64,000 bases of DNA from a virus (IMGVR_UViG_3300035113_000077:34651-98650), one strand, 5' to 3'. Positions 33,784 to 41,497 are shown, numbered from the stretch's first letter. Translations and numbers: made by a program. The notes: generated by a model from the sequence alone, not told the origin.

Positions 33784-34758
33784 TTATTGTAACTGCCTGC
33801 GATCCATTTCTCCCTGCTCCATCAAATCTTTCTCCAGCAAATGATTCTTCATAGTCATTCTTTCCATTGGACTTAGTGTTACTTTAGACGATGCAAACAT
33901 CTCATCTACTTCAGCAACAGTTAGTTTACGCCCACTAGCTTGAAGTTCGTTAATATCAAAGCCACCCTTTTGCAGTAGCATCCTAACATCAGCAGGTAAA
34001 GCTTTTGGAGTCATAGTTTCCGTAAAGTTATCGACTTGAGCTTTTACTTCTTCTAATTCTGTTTCTAATTCTTTTTGTTTCTTAATTGATGCATGGAGCT
34101 TCTTGCGAGTTTTCTTTTCGCTAGCTTTTAAGGTATCAATTCGTTTAGTTGCAGATGCAGCAATCGATCGAACAGTCTTAATCACTGCGGCAGCGTTCAC
34201 TGATGTTTTGTGTCCCTTGCTCTTTGCATTTTTGTTTAATTGCCCAAGATCAGGATCAGCAGATTCTTCATCTGGACCTGCTTTAGTTCCCTTTGCCGGA
34301 GCACTAAGTTTAGCCAACTGACTATCAATATCGTCGTCTAAGCTGCTGGAGTCATCATCAGATGAATCATCGTCATCTTTTGCTTTCTTCGCTTTTACTG
34401 TTCCACCTTTTGCTTTTCCAGAAGATGAACTACTGGCACTTCCACTTGCAGCTGCAGCCAGTTCATCCTCTTCATCATTGCCTGAATCAGCACTAGCTCG
34501 AACAGACGATGCAGAGCTTTCAACAGCAGAAGATTCTTCACCAGCATTGATTGTTCCTGCAGCTTGAGACGCAGCCATTTCAGTAATTAGTTCTCCATGT
34601 TCTTTTACTGAAGCAGCAATTGTTTCTAGTTTAGCTCCAAATGGTTTCAGCCCTTCTGCCAAGCCATTTTGAACTGATTTTCCAATTGCAGTAACTAAGT
34701 TGCCCAGCGATCGCGATGAGCCGCTGAGGTTCTTTGATTTCTTTTTCTTGTCGCTCAT
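33784..34758 (-). CDS. nested scaffold protein
   Basis: An in-frame internal ATG at 34758 (Met191, MSDKKKKSK) is preceded by AGGAGG seven bases upstream, an excellent site inside the protease gene. It would make a 324-residue scaffold without the protease, as lambda Nu3 is made from within gene C. The product is low-complexity acidic with an alpha-helical end. Confidence 0.78.
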   Translation of the reverse strand: MSDKKKKSKNLSGSSRSLGNLVTAIGKSVQNGLAEGLKPFGAKLETIAASVKEHGELITEMAASQAAGTINAGEESSAVESSASSVRASADSGNDEEDELAAAASGSASSSSSGKAKGGTVKAKKAKDDDDSSDDDSSSLDDDIDSQLAKLSAPAKGTKAGPDEESADPDLGQLNKNAKSKGHKTSVNAAAVIKTVRSIAASATKRIDTLKASEKKTRKKLHASIKKQKELETELEEVKAQVDNFTETMTPKALPADVRMLLQKGGFDINELQASGRKLTVAEVDEMFASSKVTLSPMERMTMKNHLLEKDLMEQGEMDRRQLQ

Positions 34759-35328
34759 TCTTACTCCTCCTATTAGTGATTGTAGTTCTCGCACAGCGGC
34801 CATTGCTGCTAGCGAAGTCTTTTGATAAGCTGCAGAGTTTTTGTATAACGCTGTAGCACCTGTAAAGCTAAAGTCTATTAATTTCCAAACATTATCGTTT
34901 TTATTTTTTACTAATACATTGGCCAATTCCATTGACATGCCAATATTAGAGCCTTTTAGTTCTTTTGCTGCTTCAGGGAAGTCCTTTGCGTAAATTATTC
35001 CACTACACTTTACTTGATTACCTTGAATCCATGCTTTTGTTATTACACCAACTTTATGTCTAGGATTATGTCCCTGAAGTTTATTAGGTTGATAGTTAAT
35101 TCCCATTCCTATCAATGAACCTAAATTCTTTTTTGCTATATCTTTAGGAACTAAAATTCTATGTCCATCTGCGCCGTTTGGTGGCCTCGTAGATGGCTCA
35201 TCTACTACTAAAAGAGTTCCAGTGAATTTAGATTTATTAGGATGCTCATCGCTGCTCTCTATCCCACATAGATCGCCACATTCAACAGCAACTGCAGCAT
35301 CAATTTCAAATGTAAGTAGTTTACTCAT
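33784..35328 (-). CDS. prohead protease fused to scaffold
   Basis: This 514-residue protein has an N-terminal protease of about 180 residues: GHNPRHKVGVITKAW near residue 80, with the likely catalytic His, and GSNIGMSMELANV near 125, with the likely Ser, as in phage prohead serine proteases. A Ser/Asp/Ala-rich scaffold with coiled coil (KASEKKTRKKLHASIKKQ) follows. An in-frame start at residue 191 allows the scaffold to be made alone. ATG 35328 overlaps the upstream stop (TAATG). The protease would cleave scaffold and capsid arms during maturation. Confidence 0.85.
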   Translation of the reverse strand: MSKLLTFEIDAAVAVECGDLCGIESSDEHPNKSKFTGTLLVVDEPSTRPPNGADGHRILVPKDIAKKNLGSLIGMGINYQPNKLQGHNPRHKVGVITKAWIQGNQVKCSGIIYAKDFPEAAKELKGSNIGMSMELANVLVKNKNDNVWKLIDFSFTGATALYKNSAAYQKTSLAAMAAVRELQSLIGGVRMSDKKKKSKNLSGSSRSLGNLVTAIGKSVQNGLAEGLKPFGAKLETIAASVKEHGELITEMAASQAAGTINAGEESSAVESSASSVRASADSGNDEEDELAAAASGSASSSSSGKAKGGTVKAKKAKDDDDSSDDDSSSLDDDIDSQLAKLSAPAKGTKAGPDEESADPDLGQLNKNAKSKGHKTSVNAAAVIKTVRSIAASATKRIDTLKASEKKTRKKLHASIKKQKELETELEEVKAQVDNFTETMTPKALPADVRMLLQKGGFDINELQASGRKLTVAEVDEMFASSKVTLSPMERMTMKNHLLEKDLMEQGEMDRRQLQ

Positions 35329-35648
35329 TATTTTATAGCATTAAGATGATGGCTTAAATCACCAAGAGTTAATCCACCATTTTGTTTTATTCCAGCGTTC
35401 TTAATCCCAGTATGGCTCCACTCAGGATTTCTGCCATTAGGACCATGTTCAATTGTAACTTTACCATTTCCTGAATAATGGTGAGTAGTTACTCCATGCT
35501 TAGTTTGACTACCTTCATACTTATAACCATGTTGTTCTAACTTTTCGTGCCAACCACCTCTAGGTGCCCCTTCTGGTCGTCCGGAGCCTGGGCCTCCGGC
35601 ATGGAGTGTAGCTAATGTATACAATTGAGCAGCTTCTATGCAATTCAT
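35328..35648 (-). CDS. small protein with GGPGSGR motif
   Basis: A 106-residue protein with LHAGGPGSGRPEGAPRGGW near residue 15, then His/Gly-rich strands (HGVTTHHYSGNGKVTIEHGPNG). A second GGPGSGR protein is at 31128. The C-terminal half could be an HicA-like or dsRBD-like alpha/beta unit, but this is not shown. It overlaps the portal stop (ATGA) and lies between portal and protease. The function is unknown. Confidence 0.7.
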   Translation of the reverse strand: MNCIEAAQLYTLATLHAGGPGSGRPEGAPRGGWHEKLEQHGYKYEGSQTKHGVTTHHYSGNGKVTIEHGPNGRNPEWSHTGIKNAGIKQNGGLTLGDLSHHLNAIK

Positions 35649-37576
35649 TTTCTTAATGCCTTCCTATCTTCAGGATTTAGTGATCTAGGAAATTTTGATG
35701 TTGCTTGATTTACTTTCAAATCATTTGCATTTCTGTATCTAGAGCTGTAGCGCGTGTTAATTGCCTTTTCTTGCCATGTTGGCCTATGTTCAGCTTTCTT
35801 GAATTTCTGTGCTTGATCTTTTTCATCTTGCCTAGAAACTTTAGCTGGCCTAGTATGAGCTTCTCCTTCTTCATCCATTTCATCTGCAACATCGAAGAAC
35901 TGTTTCAATTGCTGAGTTAATGTCTGCAGAATTCCTGGTGATTGCTGCTCCATTTGTTGGCCAAGCTCATCTGTCTCTGGAAGCAAATTGTTTTCTTGCA
36001 GCCACTCAATATCTTCGGGTGACATATCAGCAATATCGTCAGCAGTAAATGCAGAGCCACCAATTCCCATCCCAGTTCCTGTACCTAAGCTTCCACCTCC
36101 ACCACCTCCCGGTATTCCAGTTCCCATTCCTGTTGAACCACCATAGCCTCCACCAGCTGCTGCGCCAGTCGGTGGTTTGGCAGCCATAATCATCATCTGC
36201 ATTTGCCCGAATGATAATTTGCCCCATCCACCAGGCAATGGAGGCCTGCCATCATCTTCTCTTATTTCATCTGGAACTAAAGCATTCATTTGATACTTAC
36301 GTTGCTGAATAGTAGCTTTAGTTAACTGATCTGGGTCTTCGAGGCCGATGAATACAAATTCTAAATCTTCCCATCCCAATCTACGATGCAACACTTCATA
36401 AGTGTAGGCTTCGGATAATCTAATTGCCATTGGCACAACGGCACTTAGAAAATCCTGGTCGGACATGACTTTGCCCACTGCCTTATTTACATCTTGAGTC
36501 ATGTTTAGGGAGATTGGACTAATGTCGAAGGCAGCTCCAATGATTTTAATTTGGAACTCTTGCCAATCTAATAGAAGGTCATCAGGGTTGACAGCTTTGA
36601 TATCGATTACTTCTGGCTTTGGCATATTGGCAATCAAACTAATCTTCGACTGCCCTTCTAATTCGTTTTGAATGTAGCGACGAACAGTTTGCATATTCGC
36701 ATTCTGTTGTGCCGATGTCCACCAAAGCATTGTCTTATGAATCTGATCTGCACCAGCTTTACCGGCTGCATCTTGAGATCCAAGAAAATAATTTATTGTA
36801 TTGAATGCAACTTCCATCTTGCCTAATCCAAATGGAGTTGATGATCTGCTGTTATCTCTGATATAAACTAATTCTTTATCATAGAATGCAATGATTCCAC
36901 GTTCACCCTTTAGCCCAGTCATTTGAGCATAATGTGGTTTGATGTCTGCCATCGACTCAGTCCAATCAGCATAAATTCTAATTGTACTGCCGTCTACTGG
37001 CCACATCATAATTGGTCGTTCATAGCTAGGAGTTATTCTAGGTTCGAAGCATCCATAACCACCCAATAGCAAATCTTCCAAAACTTTCTCAGAGAAAGTT
37101 CTAAAACTATCTTGACGATTTGGTCGCTTAAAACATTTCTTAGCAATACGAATTCTTTTTTCTATTTCTGGAGTCAGCTCAACTTCATCGTCTTCTCTTA
37201 TTTCCCAAGGTAAAGTCATAATGATTGAGTTCTTAATTAAGTTTATGGCTCTACGTGGAATTGGAGTCTCGCTGAAGCGACGGAGGTTGTACGGGGTGTT
37301 CTTTAGGATGGGTTGGTTCAGACGGTGCAAAGATTCCGGAAGATATGGGTACTGCCAACTTCTTCTATCTATTATATCTAGCTTTCCTGCTGTTACAGCA
37401 TTTATTCTTTCTTTATGCTGTTGAATTGTCGATGGCCATAATTCTATAGGAGTACTTTTTAATTCTTGAGCATGAGCTACAGATAAAACTTTAATTACTT
37501 CTTTAATACGCAGTCTTTTTACAATACTGGCTTTTAAATCGTTATGCCAAGCTTTTATGTAATCAGTTATTTTCAT
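35645..37576 (-). CDS. portal protein
   Basis: This 643-residue protein forms the portal ring through which DNA enters the head. Typical portal regions are TPIPRRAINLIKNSIIMTLPW near residue 105, PVDGSTIRIYADW, VYIRDNSRSSTPFGLGKMEVA and KIIGAAFDISPISLNM, plus QDVNKAVGKVMSDQDFL near 370 (stem and wing). The C-terminal 170 residues are Gly/Met-rich (GGGYGGSTGMGTGIPGG) then acidic and basic, and probably disordered. Its start overlaps the end of the HNH gene (ATGA). Confidence 0.9.
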   Translation of the reverse strand: MKITDYIKAWHNDLKASIVKRLRIKEVIKVLSVAHAQELKSTPIELWPSTIQQHKERINAVTAGKLDIIDRRSWQYPYLPESLHRLNQPILKNTPYNLRRFSETPIPRRAINLIKNSIIMTLPWEIREDDEVELTPEIEKRIRIAKKCFKRPNRQDSFRTFSEKVLEDLLLGGYGCFEPRITPSYERPIMMWPVDGSTIRIYADWTESMADIKPHYAQMTGLKGERGIIAFYDKELVYIRDNSRSSTPFGLGKMEVAFNTINYFLGSQDAAGKAGADQIHKTMLWWTSAQQNANMQTVRRYIQNELEGQSKISLIANMPKPEVIDIKAVNPDDLLLDWQEFQIKIIGAAFDISPISLNMTQDVNKAVGKVMSDQDFLSAVVPMAIRLSEAYTYEVLHRRLGWEDLEFVFIGLEDPDQLTKATIQQRKYQMNALVPDEIREDDGRPPLPGGWGKLSFGQMQMMIMAAKPPTGAAAGGGYGGSTGMGTGIPGGGGGGSLGTGTGMGIGGSAFTADDIADMSPEDIEWLQENNLLPETDELGQQMEQQSPGILQTLTQQLKQFFDVADEMDEEGEAHTRPAKVSRQDEKDQAQKFKKAEHRPTWQEKAINTRYSSRYRNANDLKVNQATSKFPRSLNPEDRKALRK

Positions 37577-38100
37577 GCTATTAAAGATTTATCTTTCCAA
37601 GTCTCATAATTTACAATTAAATTTATTGTCCTTTGGCACACTTTAAACATCTTAGATAATTGTACTTGAGTACATTTTCCAGTTGCATATAGCTTTCTTA
37701 TTAACTTAACTTTCTTCCAATCCAATTTAGATATTCCATGATTTTCTCCTGATACATCACCTAAATTTTTTCCCGGAGAATAACCATTTCTAACTGCGTG
37801 GTGCATATTTTCACTACGAGTAATCCATTCTAAATTCTTATAATAATTATTCTGTCTATTACAGTCAATATGATTTACTTCTAATCCTTTCTTATAACCT
37901 TTACAAAATACTAGAGCAACTAATCTATGAACTCCTACTATAGTACTTTTTCCATTATCTTTTCTAACACCTAAAAACTTATAACCTCGTTGTAAATAAA
38001 GTGTTCTTAAATTCTTTGTTATATTATCTCTTACATCACCATATTTTGTAACTTCAACTTGGTAACCTGGAACTTTATACCATTTAATTCCAATAGACAT
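37573..38100 (-). CDS. HNH homing endonuclease (copy 3 of 3)
   Basis: This 175-residue protein is the third paralogue: WYKVPGYQVEVTKYGDVRDN at the N-terminus, VHRLVALVFCKGYKKGLEVNHIDCNRQNNYYKNLEW in the core, and VKLIRKLYATGKCTQVQLSKMFKV at the C-terminus. It is the first coding sequence after a terminator and long spacer, immediately before the portal, and may ride on the structural promoter. AAAGGA lies eight bases before ATG 38100. Confidence 0.88.
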   Translation of the reverse strand: MSIGIKWYKVPGYQVEVTKYGDVRDNITKNLRTLYLQRGYKFLGVRKDNGKSTIVGVHRLVALVFCKGYKKGLEVNHIDCNRQNNYYKNLEWITRSENMHHAVRNGYSPGKNLGDVSGENHGISKLDWKKVKLIRKLYATGKCTQVQLSKMFKVCQRTINLIVNYETWKDKSLIA

Positions 38101-38615
38101 AGTTATTTCCTTTTCTTACCATAAAGATACTCAAACGTTTATTTAAGATATTTATTACTTTCATTATGGAAAATTATAAAGGAAGGGAAATAATTAATTA
38201 AGAACGAAGCACTAATAGCAGATTTACTGTAGAATTAGGCCAACGACTTAGCACTTCAAGTAGCGGATAGGCATAAAAATAGGGTCGCAGAGCTTTTATG
38301 CTCCACGACCCATTCTTTCAGTTACATCTTTTGTCTTGTTTGTTCTATTTTAATCGTTAGTTTTAGCCACAGATAATTCGCTGTCTTTTAGATCTTGTAA
38401 CCTTCTGTTTCTGCATTATGAATCTTATCTGATAGTTTCAAAGCTGATTCTAATTCAAAGTTGATTAATGCTTTTCGCAATTCTTTCTTAAACCTTTACT
38501 CCTCCAGATTTAATTCAATCTAGAGGATTTGATTTGTTCATAAACTATCCTTCCTTCTTTAAAAGTGTATCTAGAGCTATTGCCCTAAGCACCATTGTCT
38601 TTCAAATACTAATTA
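38101..38615 (-). other. long spacer: terminator, candidate promoter, gene remnants
   Basis: A 515-base region with no clear gene. It contains a strong terminator at 38282-38311 and a TATAAT at 38173-38178 on the minus strand, with no good -35 box, which could serve the structural operon. Between 38340 and 38600 are very short frames, each with a good ribosome-binding site, such as M-V-L-R-A-I-A-L-D-T-L-L-K-K-E-G and a tail ending KLSDKIHNAETEGYKI. They look like fragments of decayed small genes or minigenes. Confidence 0.55.
38282..38311 (-). terminator. strong intrinsic terminator
   Basis: GGGTCGTGGAGC and GCTCTGCGACCC form a 12-pair stem (two G-U pairs) with loop ATAAAA, followed on the minus strand by TATTTTTATG. 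It marks the end of the 39-54 kb transcripts before the structural operon. Confidence 0.85.
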
Positions 38616-38783
38616 TTACTGATTAGTACATTTAGTTAAAATACTTTTCTTATTAATTACCTTTTTGCAACCAATGCACTTAATCCCTTGCGTTCGAATT
38701 CCTCTGATTAAGTCTTTTAAATCAGATTCACTTCTCCTATCAAATCTATGAGTTGTTTGTCTTACTGTTTCTTCAATTGTCAT
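38616..38783 (-). CDS. small zinc-site protein (55 aa)
   Basis: A 55-residue protein, MTIEETVRQTTHRFDRRSES at the start and CIGCKK near residue 40, with a final Cys. GAGGA lies four to five bases before ATG 38783. No family is recognised; the CxxC pair suggests a small metal site. It is the last apparent gene before the terminator. Confidence 0.6.
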   Translation of the reverse strand: MTIEETVRQTTHRFDRRSESDLKDLIRGIRTQGIKCIGCKKVINKKSILTKCTNQ

Positions 38784-38833
38784 TTAATCCTCTTCATCAC
38801 TTGCTGTCGCTTCATGAATTACTATTCTTTCGT

Positions 38834-39010
38834 TTAGCACTTTATTAAAAGAAGTTCAAAGTTTTCTTGAGCCTCTAAGTACTTTCTCCACAATTGATTG
38901 TTTATTCGATATTTCTTTCCAGTAAATCCTTGATGAGCTTTTGGCACTTTTCTAACTACCTCTCTACCGATAAAATCATCATTCATAAATACTGGAATAT
39001 TTCTAGCCAT
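38834..39010 (-). CDS. small basic protein (58 aa)
   Basis: A 58-residue protein beginning MARNIPVFMNDDFIGREVV and containing GFTGKKYRINNQLWRKYL. GAGGAG lies seven bases before ATG 39010, four bases after the SWIB gene stop. Unrecognised. A further tiny GTG frame ending ASDEED follows and could be part of the same locus. Confidence 0.65.
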   Translation of the reverse strand: MARNIPVFMNDDFIGREVVRKVPKAHQGFTGKKYRINNQLWRKYLEAQENFELLLIKC

Positions 39011-39014
39011 ACAA

Positions 39015-39299
39015 TTACTCCTCTTTCTTCAAGTGCTTAAATATCTTTCCAGCCACTTCAGTCATTTTAACTGGCTTCTTTCCCATAACAGCTGCTAGCA
39101 ATTTATCTTTTTCCACATGAATGATTCTTCCATCTTTCTTGTCTTTCAACTTATGCTTCTCTGCATACTTCCAGAACCACTTAATTGCTCCACCACGAGA
39201 GAGCCTTTTTTCACCACTTACTTCACGAAGCTCCGAAGAGCACCGCAATGGAATTTTCAATGCCGATCCACGACCACTAATTTTCTTTTCTTTACTCAT
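39015..39299 (-). CDS. nested stand-alone SWIB protein
   Basis: The internal ATG at 39299 (MSKEKKISGRG) has AAAGGAG eight bases upstream, one of the best sites in the region, and begins exactly at the SWIB domain. A 94-residue SWIB protein may therefore be made separately. Confidence 0.65.
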   Translation of the reverse strand: MSKEKKISGRGSALKIPLRCSSELREVSGEKRLSRGGAIKWFWKYAEKHKLKDKKDGRIIHVEKDKLLAAVMGKKPVKMTEVAGKIFKHLKKEE

Positions 39300-39656
39300 T
39301 TGTTTCTCCTTTAGTTTATTAAATAGTCTAATATCAATCTGTAAATAATTCTCACAACATTCACAACCATTCCATACTAAATTCTTTTTCGCCCAATTAT
39401 AAACTATCTCATTTAGTTTCTTTTCTACTTTTGTCGAAATTCCAAATTGCCTTATCCCATTGAATGTGTATTCATTCAATTTTGCACATAAGAAAATTTG
39501 TAATGAACAAGGTTCTTGAGTTACTTCAGAATAGCAACCACAAGAGTTTATAAACTCAATTGCTTTATTTTCAAATCCTTGCTTAGGTGCATACTCAGCG
39601 CTTTTTATAACTTTCTTTATACATCTAAGTAAGTTATCTTTAATTTGTTGTTTCAT
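39015..39656 (-). CDS. SWIB-domain protein with N-terminal extension
   Basis: This 213-residue frame has an unrecognised Cys-rich N-terminal half (residues 1-118, including GCECCENYL) and a C-terminal SWIB/MDM2-type domain: LRCSSELREVSGEKRLSRGGAIKWFWKYAEKHKL then VEKDKLLAAVMGKKPVKMTEVAGKIFKHL, the characteristic 'SWIB' spacing. SWIB domains occur in eukaryotic SWI/SNF and in chlamydial proteins. In phages they are sparse; a DNA-topology role is inferred. AAAGGA lies six bases before ATG 39656. Confidence 0.78.
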   Translation of the reverse strand: MKQQIKDNLLRCIKKVIKSAEYAPKQGFENKAIEFINSCGCYSEVTQEPCSLQIFLCAKLNEYTFNGIRQFGISTKVEKKLNEIVYNWAKKNLVWNGCECCENYLQIDIRLFNKLKEKQMSKEKKISGRGSALKIPLRCSSELREVSGEKRLSRGGAIKWFWKYAEKHKLKDKKDGRIIHVEKDKLLAAVMGKKPVKMTEVAGKIFKHLKKEE

Positions 39657-39657
39657 T

Positions 39658-40065
39658 TTATTCCTTTACAATTGTTACAGGTATTCCTTTCTTCTGAGCT
39701 TTCTGAATCATATTCTTTGTTCCTTTACTATTTTCAATATCATTATGAAAGGCAAGCACTTCAGTTACTGGCATAAATTTAATCATCCATCCATTGCGAA
39801 TTGGACCAGCAGCTTTCTTATAGAACTCCCAATTTGCTTTACATTGAAAATGTGGAATTCCTAATTCATCAGCAACTACTCCTGCAAGATGATCTGCTCC
39901 CCATGGCTTTAAACGTTTATATTTCGCATCAGGATCATATGGACTAGTATCTTTTGATACTTGGCCTCCTTCTACAATTGCATTTGGCTTTTTCTTTTTC
40001 AACCATTTCTTAATTAGCTTTTTGTTCTTCCAATTGCGATCACCACAACATAAAATTATTTTCAT
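39658..40065 (-). CDS. DUF2493/SLOG-family protein
   Basis: This 135-residue protein fits DUF2493, a SLOG-superfamily Rossmann-like domain: MKIILCCGDRNWKNKKLI at the N-terminus, NAIVEGG then WGADHLAGVVADELGI, and KANWEFYKKAAGPIRNGWMIKF, the family's 'W-GK-AG-RN-M' segment. SLOG proteins bind nucleotide-like ligands; the phage members' substrate is unknown. It overlaps the upstream small membrane protein (ATGA). Confidence 0.85.
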   Translation of the reverse strand: MKIILCCGDRNWKNKKLIKKWLKKKKPNAIVEGGQVSKDTSPYDPDAKYKRLKPWGADHLAGVVADELGIPHFQCKANWEFYKKAAGPIRNGWMIKFMPVTEVLAFHNDIENSKGTKNMIQKAQKKGIPVTIVKE

Positions 40066-40169
40066 AAAGAGTTACTTTCTCTAATAGCCCTTATTAAAAG
40101 ACTTATAGCAAGAAATAAAGATAGGCAACTTGAGAAAATAGTAATGTATAAACAAATAATTACTATCAT
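40062..40169 (-). CDS. very small membrane protein (35 aa)
   Basis: A 35-residue protein, almost all one hydrophobic helix (MIVIICLYITIFSSCLSLFL...) with a short charged C-terminus RAIRESNSL. ATG 40169 overlaps the stop of the upstream gene and its stop overlaps the next start (both ATGA), strong context for a real gene. Function unknown. Confidence 0.7.
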   Translation of the reverse strand: MIVIICLYITIFSSCLSLFLAISLLIRAIRESNSL

Positions 40170-40558
40170 TTCTTTATCTCACAATTCAAGTCAAATTCAA
40201 TTATTCCATCTACTACTTTTACTTTGTATTCGCCAGCAAGATTTTCTTGTACCTCTCCTGGAAAACCCATTGCAGTTAAAGTTCCCATAAGGCTAATCAA
40301 TGGAGATGCAGCACCACCATTGCTAGCATAAGCAACTAAAGGACTACCATATTTTTCCATTAATTTTAAAGCTTCAGTAGGATTTTTAGCTTGATCAGAA
40401 ATAATTTTCCAATTAGCTAATTGAATTTTGCTCCCCTTAAAACTTACAGTAAACTTATCGCCTACTTTTGCTAGATTTGCTGCGAGTCTTGCTGTGCCAT
40501 CTTTTAATATCCTTACTGTGTCTATGCTCTTTGGTTGTCCTGCCCTTTTTCTTTTCAT
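40166..40558 (-). CDS. hypothetical protein
   Basis: A 130-residue protein with no recognised family. The beta-rich end (EVQENLAGEYKVKVVDGIIEFDL) and central GGAASPLISLMG are notable. Its first 104 bases overlap the upstream gene in another frame, and no strong ribosome-binding site precedes ATG 40558. The start may lie elsewhere, but the reading frame is convincing. Confidence 0.65.
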   Translation of the reverse strand: MKRKRAGQPKSIDTVRILKDGTARLAANLAKVGDKFTVSFKGSKIQLANWKIISDQAKNPTEALKLMEKYGSPLVAYASNGGAASPLISLMGTLTAMGFPGEVQENLAGEYKVKVVDGIIEFDLNCEIKK

Positions 40559-41102
40559 ATCTTTTTAACCTAGCTCCCTGTTGATCATTGATGGCCACCA
40601 AAGTTTCATTTTTGTACTGCAATTTATCTAGCTTTTGTTCCAACTTACGAATGTAATCCAATGTTGGTTTCTTTGATTGCCTTGCCGATAATCCACTAAG
40701 ATCTAATCTGAGCCACGCATCATCTGGATTATTTAATTTTCTTTCACTCACTGGAGTTTCTGTACTTATCCTATGAGGACTAAGCTGACGCTTAATGAAT
40801 AGGGCAATTTCAATTCCTCTGTACTTCAGAATTCCAACTCTACCATGAAGATCTATTTCACAATAACTCCAAGATGTAGCATACTTATAGTTTTTCTCAG
40901 CTTCTAATTCTTTTTTCAGAAAATGTTTTGCTCTATCACCAGTTGTTATTTCTTTTTTAATAATTGTCTTTAGTGCTGTTTCTAAACTATCTTTATCCAT
41001 TTCCAATATCGTTAGAGAATCATATCTAGCATTCTCTTGAAATACACCTCTACGATATGGAATGAGATTATGTGCACTTGCTGCTATTACTGCTTTGCTC
41101 AT
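40455..41102 (-). CDS. basic hypothetical protein
   Basis: A 215-residue protein with an alpha/beta N-terminal half (KTIIKKEITTGDRAKHFLKKELEAEKN; WSYCEIDLHGRVGILKYRGIEIAL). A coiled coil lies near residues 145-170 (YIRKLEQKLDKLQYKNETLV), followed by an Arg/Ser/Lys-rich tail. No family is recognised. It overlaps the upstream small gene (ATGA) and the downstream one by 104 bases. It probably binds nucleic acid, judging by charge. Confidence 0.7.
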   Translation of the reverse strand: MSKAVIAASAHNLIPYRRGVFQENARYDSLTILEMDKDSLETALKTIIKKEITTGDRAKHFLKKELEAEKNYKYATSWSYCEIDLHGRVGILKYRGIEIALFIKRQLSPHRISTETPVSERKLNNPDDAWLRLDLSGLSARQSKKPTLDYIRKLEQKLDKLQYKNETLVAINDQQGARLKRYEKKKGRTTKEHRHSKDIKRWHSKTRSKSSKSRR

Positions 41103-41239
41103 ACTAAATATCCTTTTGCTAGTTCATATGCATCTTTAGCTTTAGCTACAGCTTGCTCCATTGTCAAATCCATCCCCTCTTTGGATCTGTAAATAAGTAC
41201 AGCTAATTGTGCAATAGCACTTTTATCTTGTTCACTCAT
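41099..41239 (-). CDS. small helical protein (46 aa)
   Basis: A 46-residue protein, MSEQDKSAIAQLAVLIYRSK then TMEQAVAKAKDAYELAKGYL, resembling a small helical bundle. AGGAG lies nine bases before ATG 41239, and it overlaps the next gene (ATGA). Confidence 0.7.
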   Translation of the reverse strand: MSEQDKSAIAQLAVLIYRSKEGMDLTMEQAVAKAKDAYELAKGYLV

Positions 41240-41404
41240 TTACTTTACTCCTAATAGAACTAAAAATCTTTGTAATAGAGAATGAGATTCCCAATGGTCA
41301 ACTATTGTAACAAAGATACTTGATCCACATAGTTTGCATCTAGGTTTTCCAGGTATGGAACAATCGAATCTTTTCTCTATCCACTTCATTGAAAACTTAT
41401 TCAT
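41240..41404 (-). CDS. small zinc-site protein (54 aa)
   Basis: A 54-residue protein with KPRCKLCGSSIFVTIV, a CxxC site, and a further N-terminal Cys and His. AAGG lies five bases before ATG 41404. It abuts the next gene start. Unrecognised. Confidence 0.65.
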   Translation of the reverse strand: MNKFSMKWIEKRFDCSIPGKPRCKLCGSSIFVTIVDHWESHSLLQRFLVLLGVK

Positions 41405-41423
41405 ATTTGCCTTCTTAAAATTG

Positions 41424-41497
41424 TGGGCTCAGCAAGACTCGAACTTGCAACCTATGGATTAGAAATCCATTGCTCTATCCATTTGAGCTATGAGCCC
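41424..41497 (-). tRNA. tRNA-Arg (UCU)
   Basis: A 74-base cloverleaf on the minus strand. A 7-bp acceptor stem (GGGCTCA with TGAGCCC) and discriminator A are clear, the D arm is GCTC..GAGC, the anticodon stem is ATGGA/TCCAT with loop TTTCTAA (anticodon TCT), and the T arm is GCAAG TTCGAGT CTTGC. No CCA is encoded. AGA is a common arginine codon in this AT-rich genome, so the tRNA may assist translation. Confidence 0.95.
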
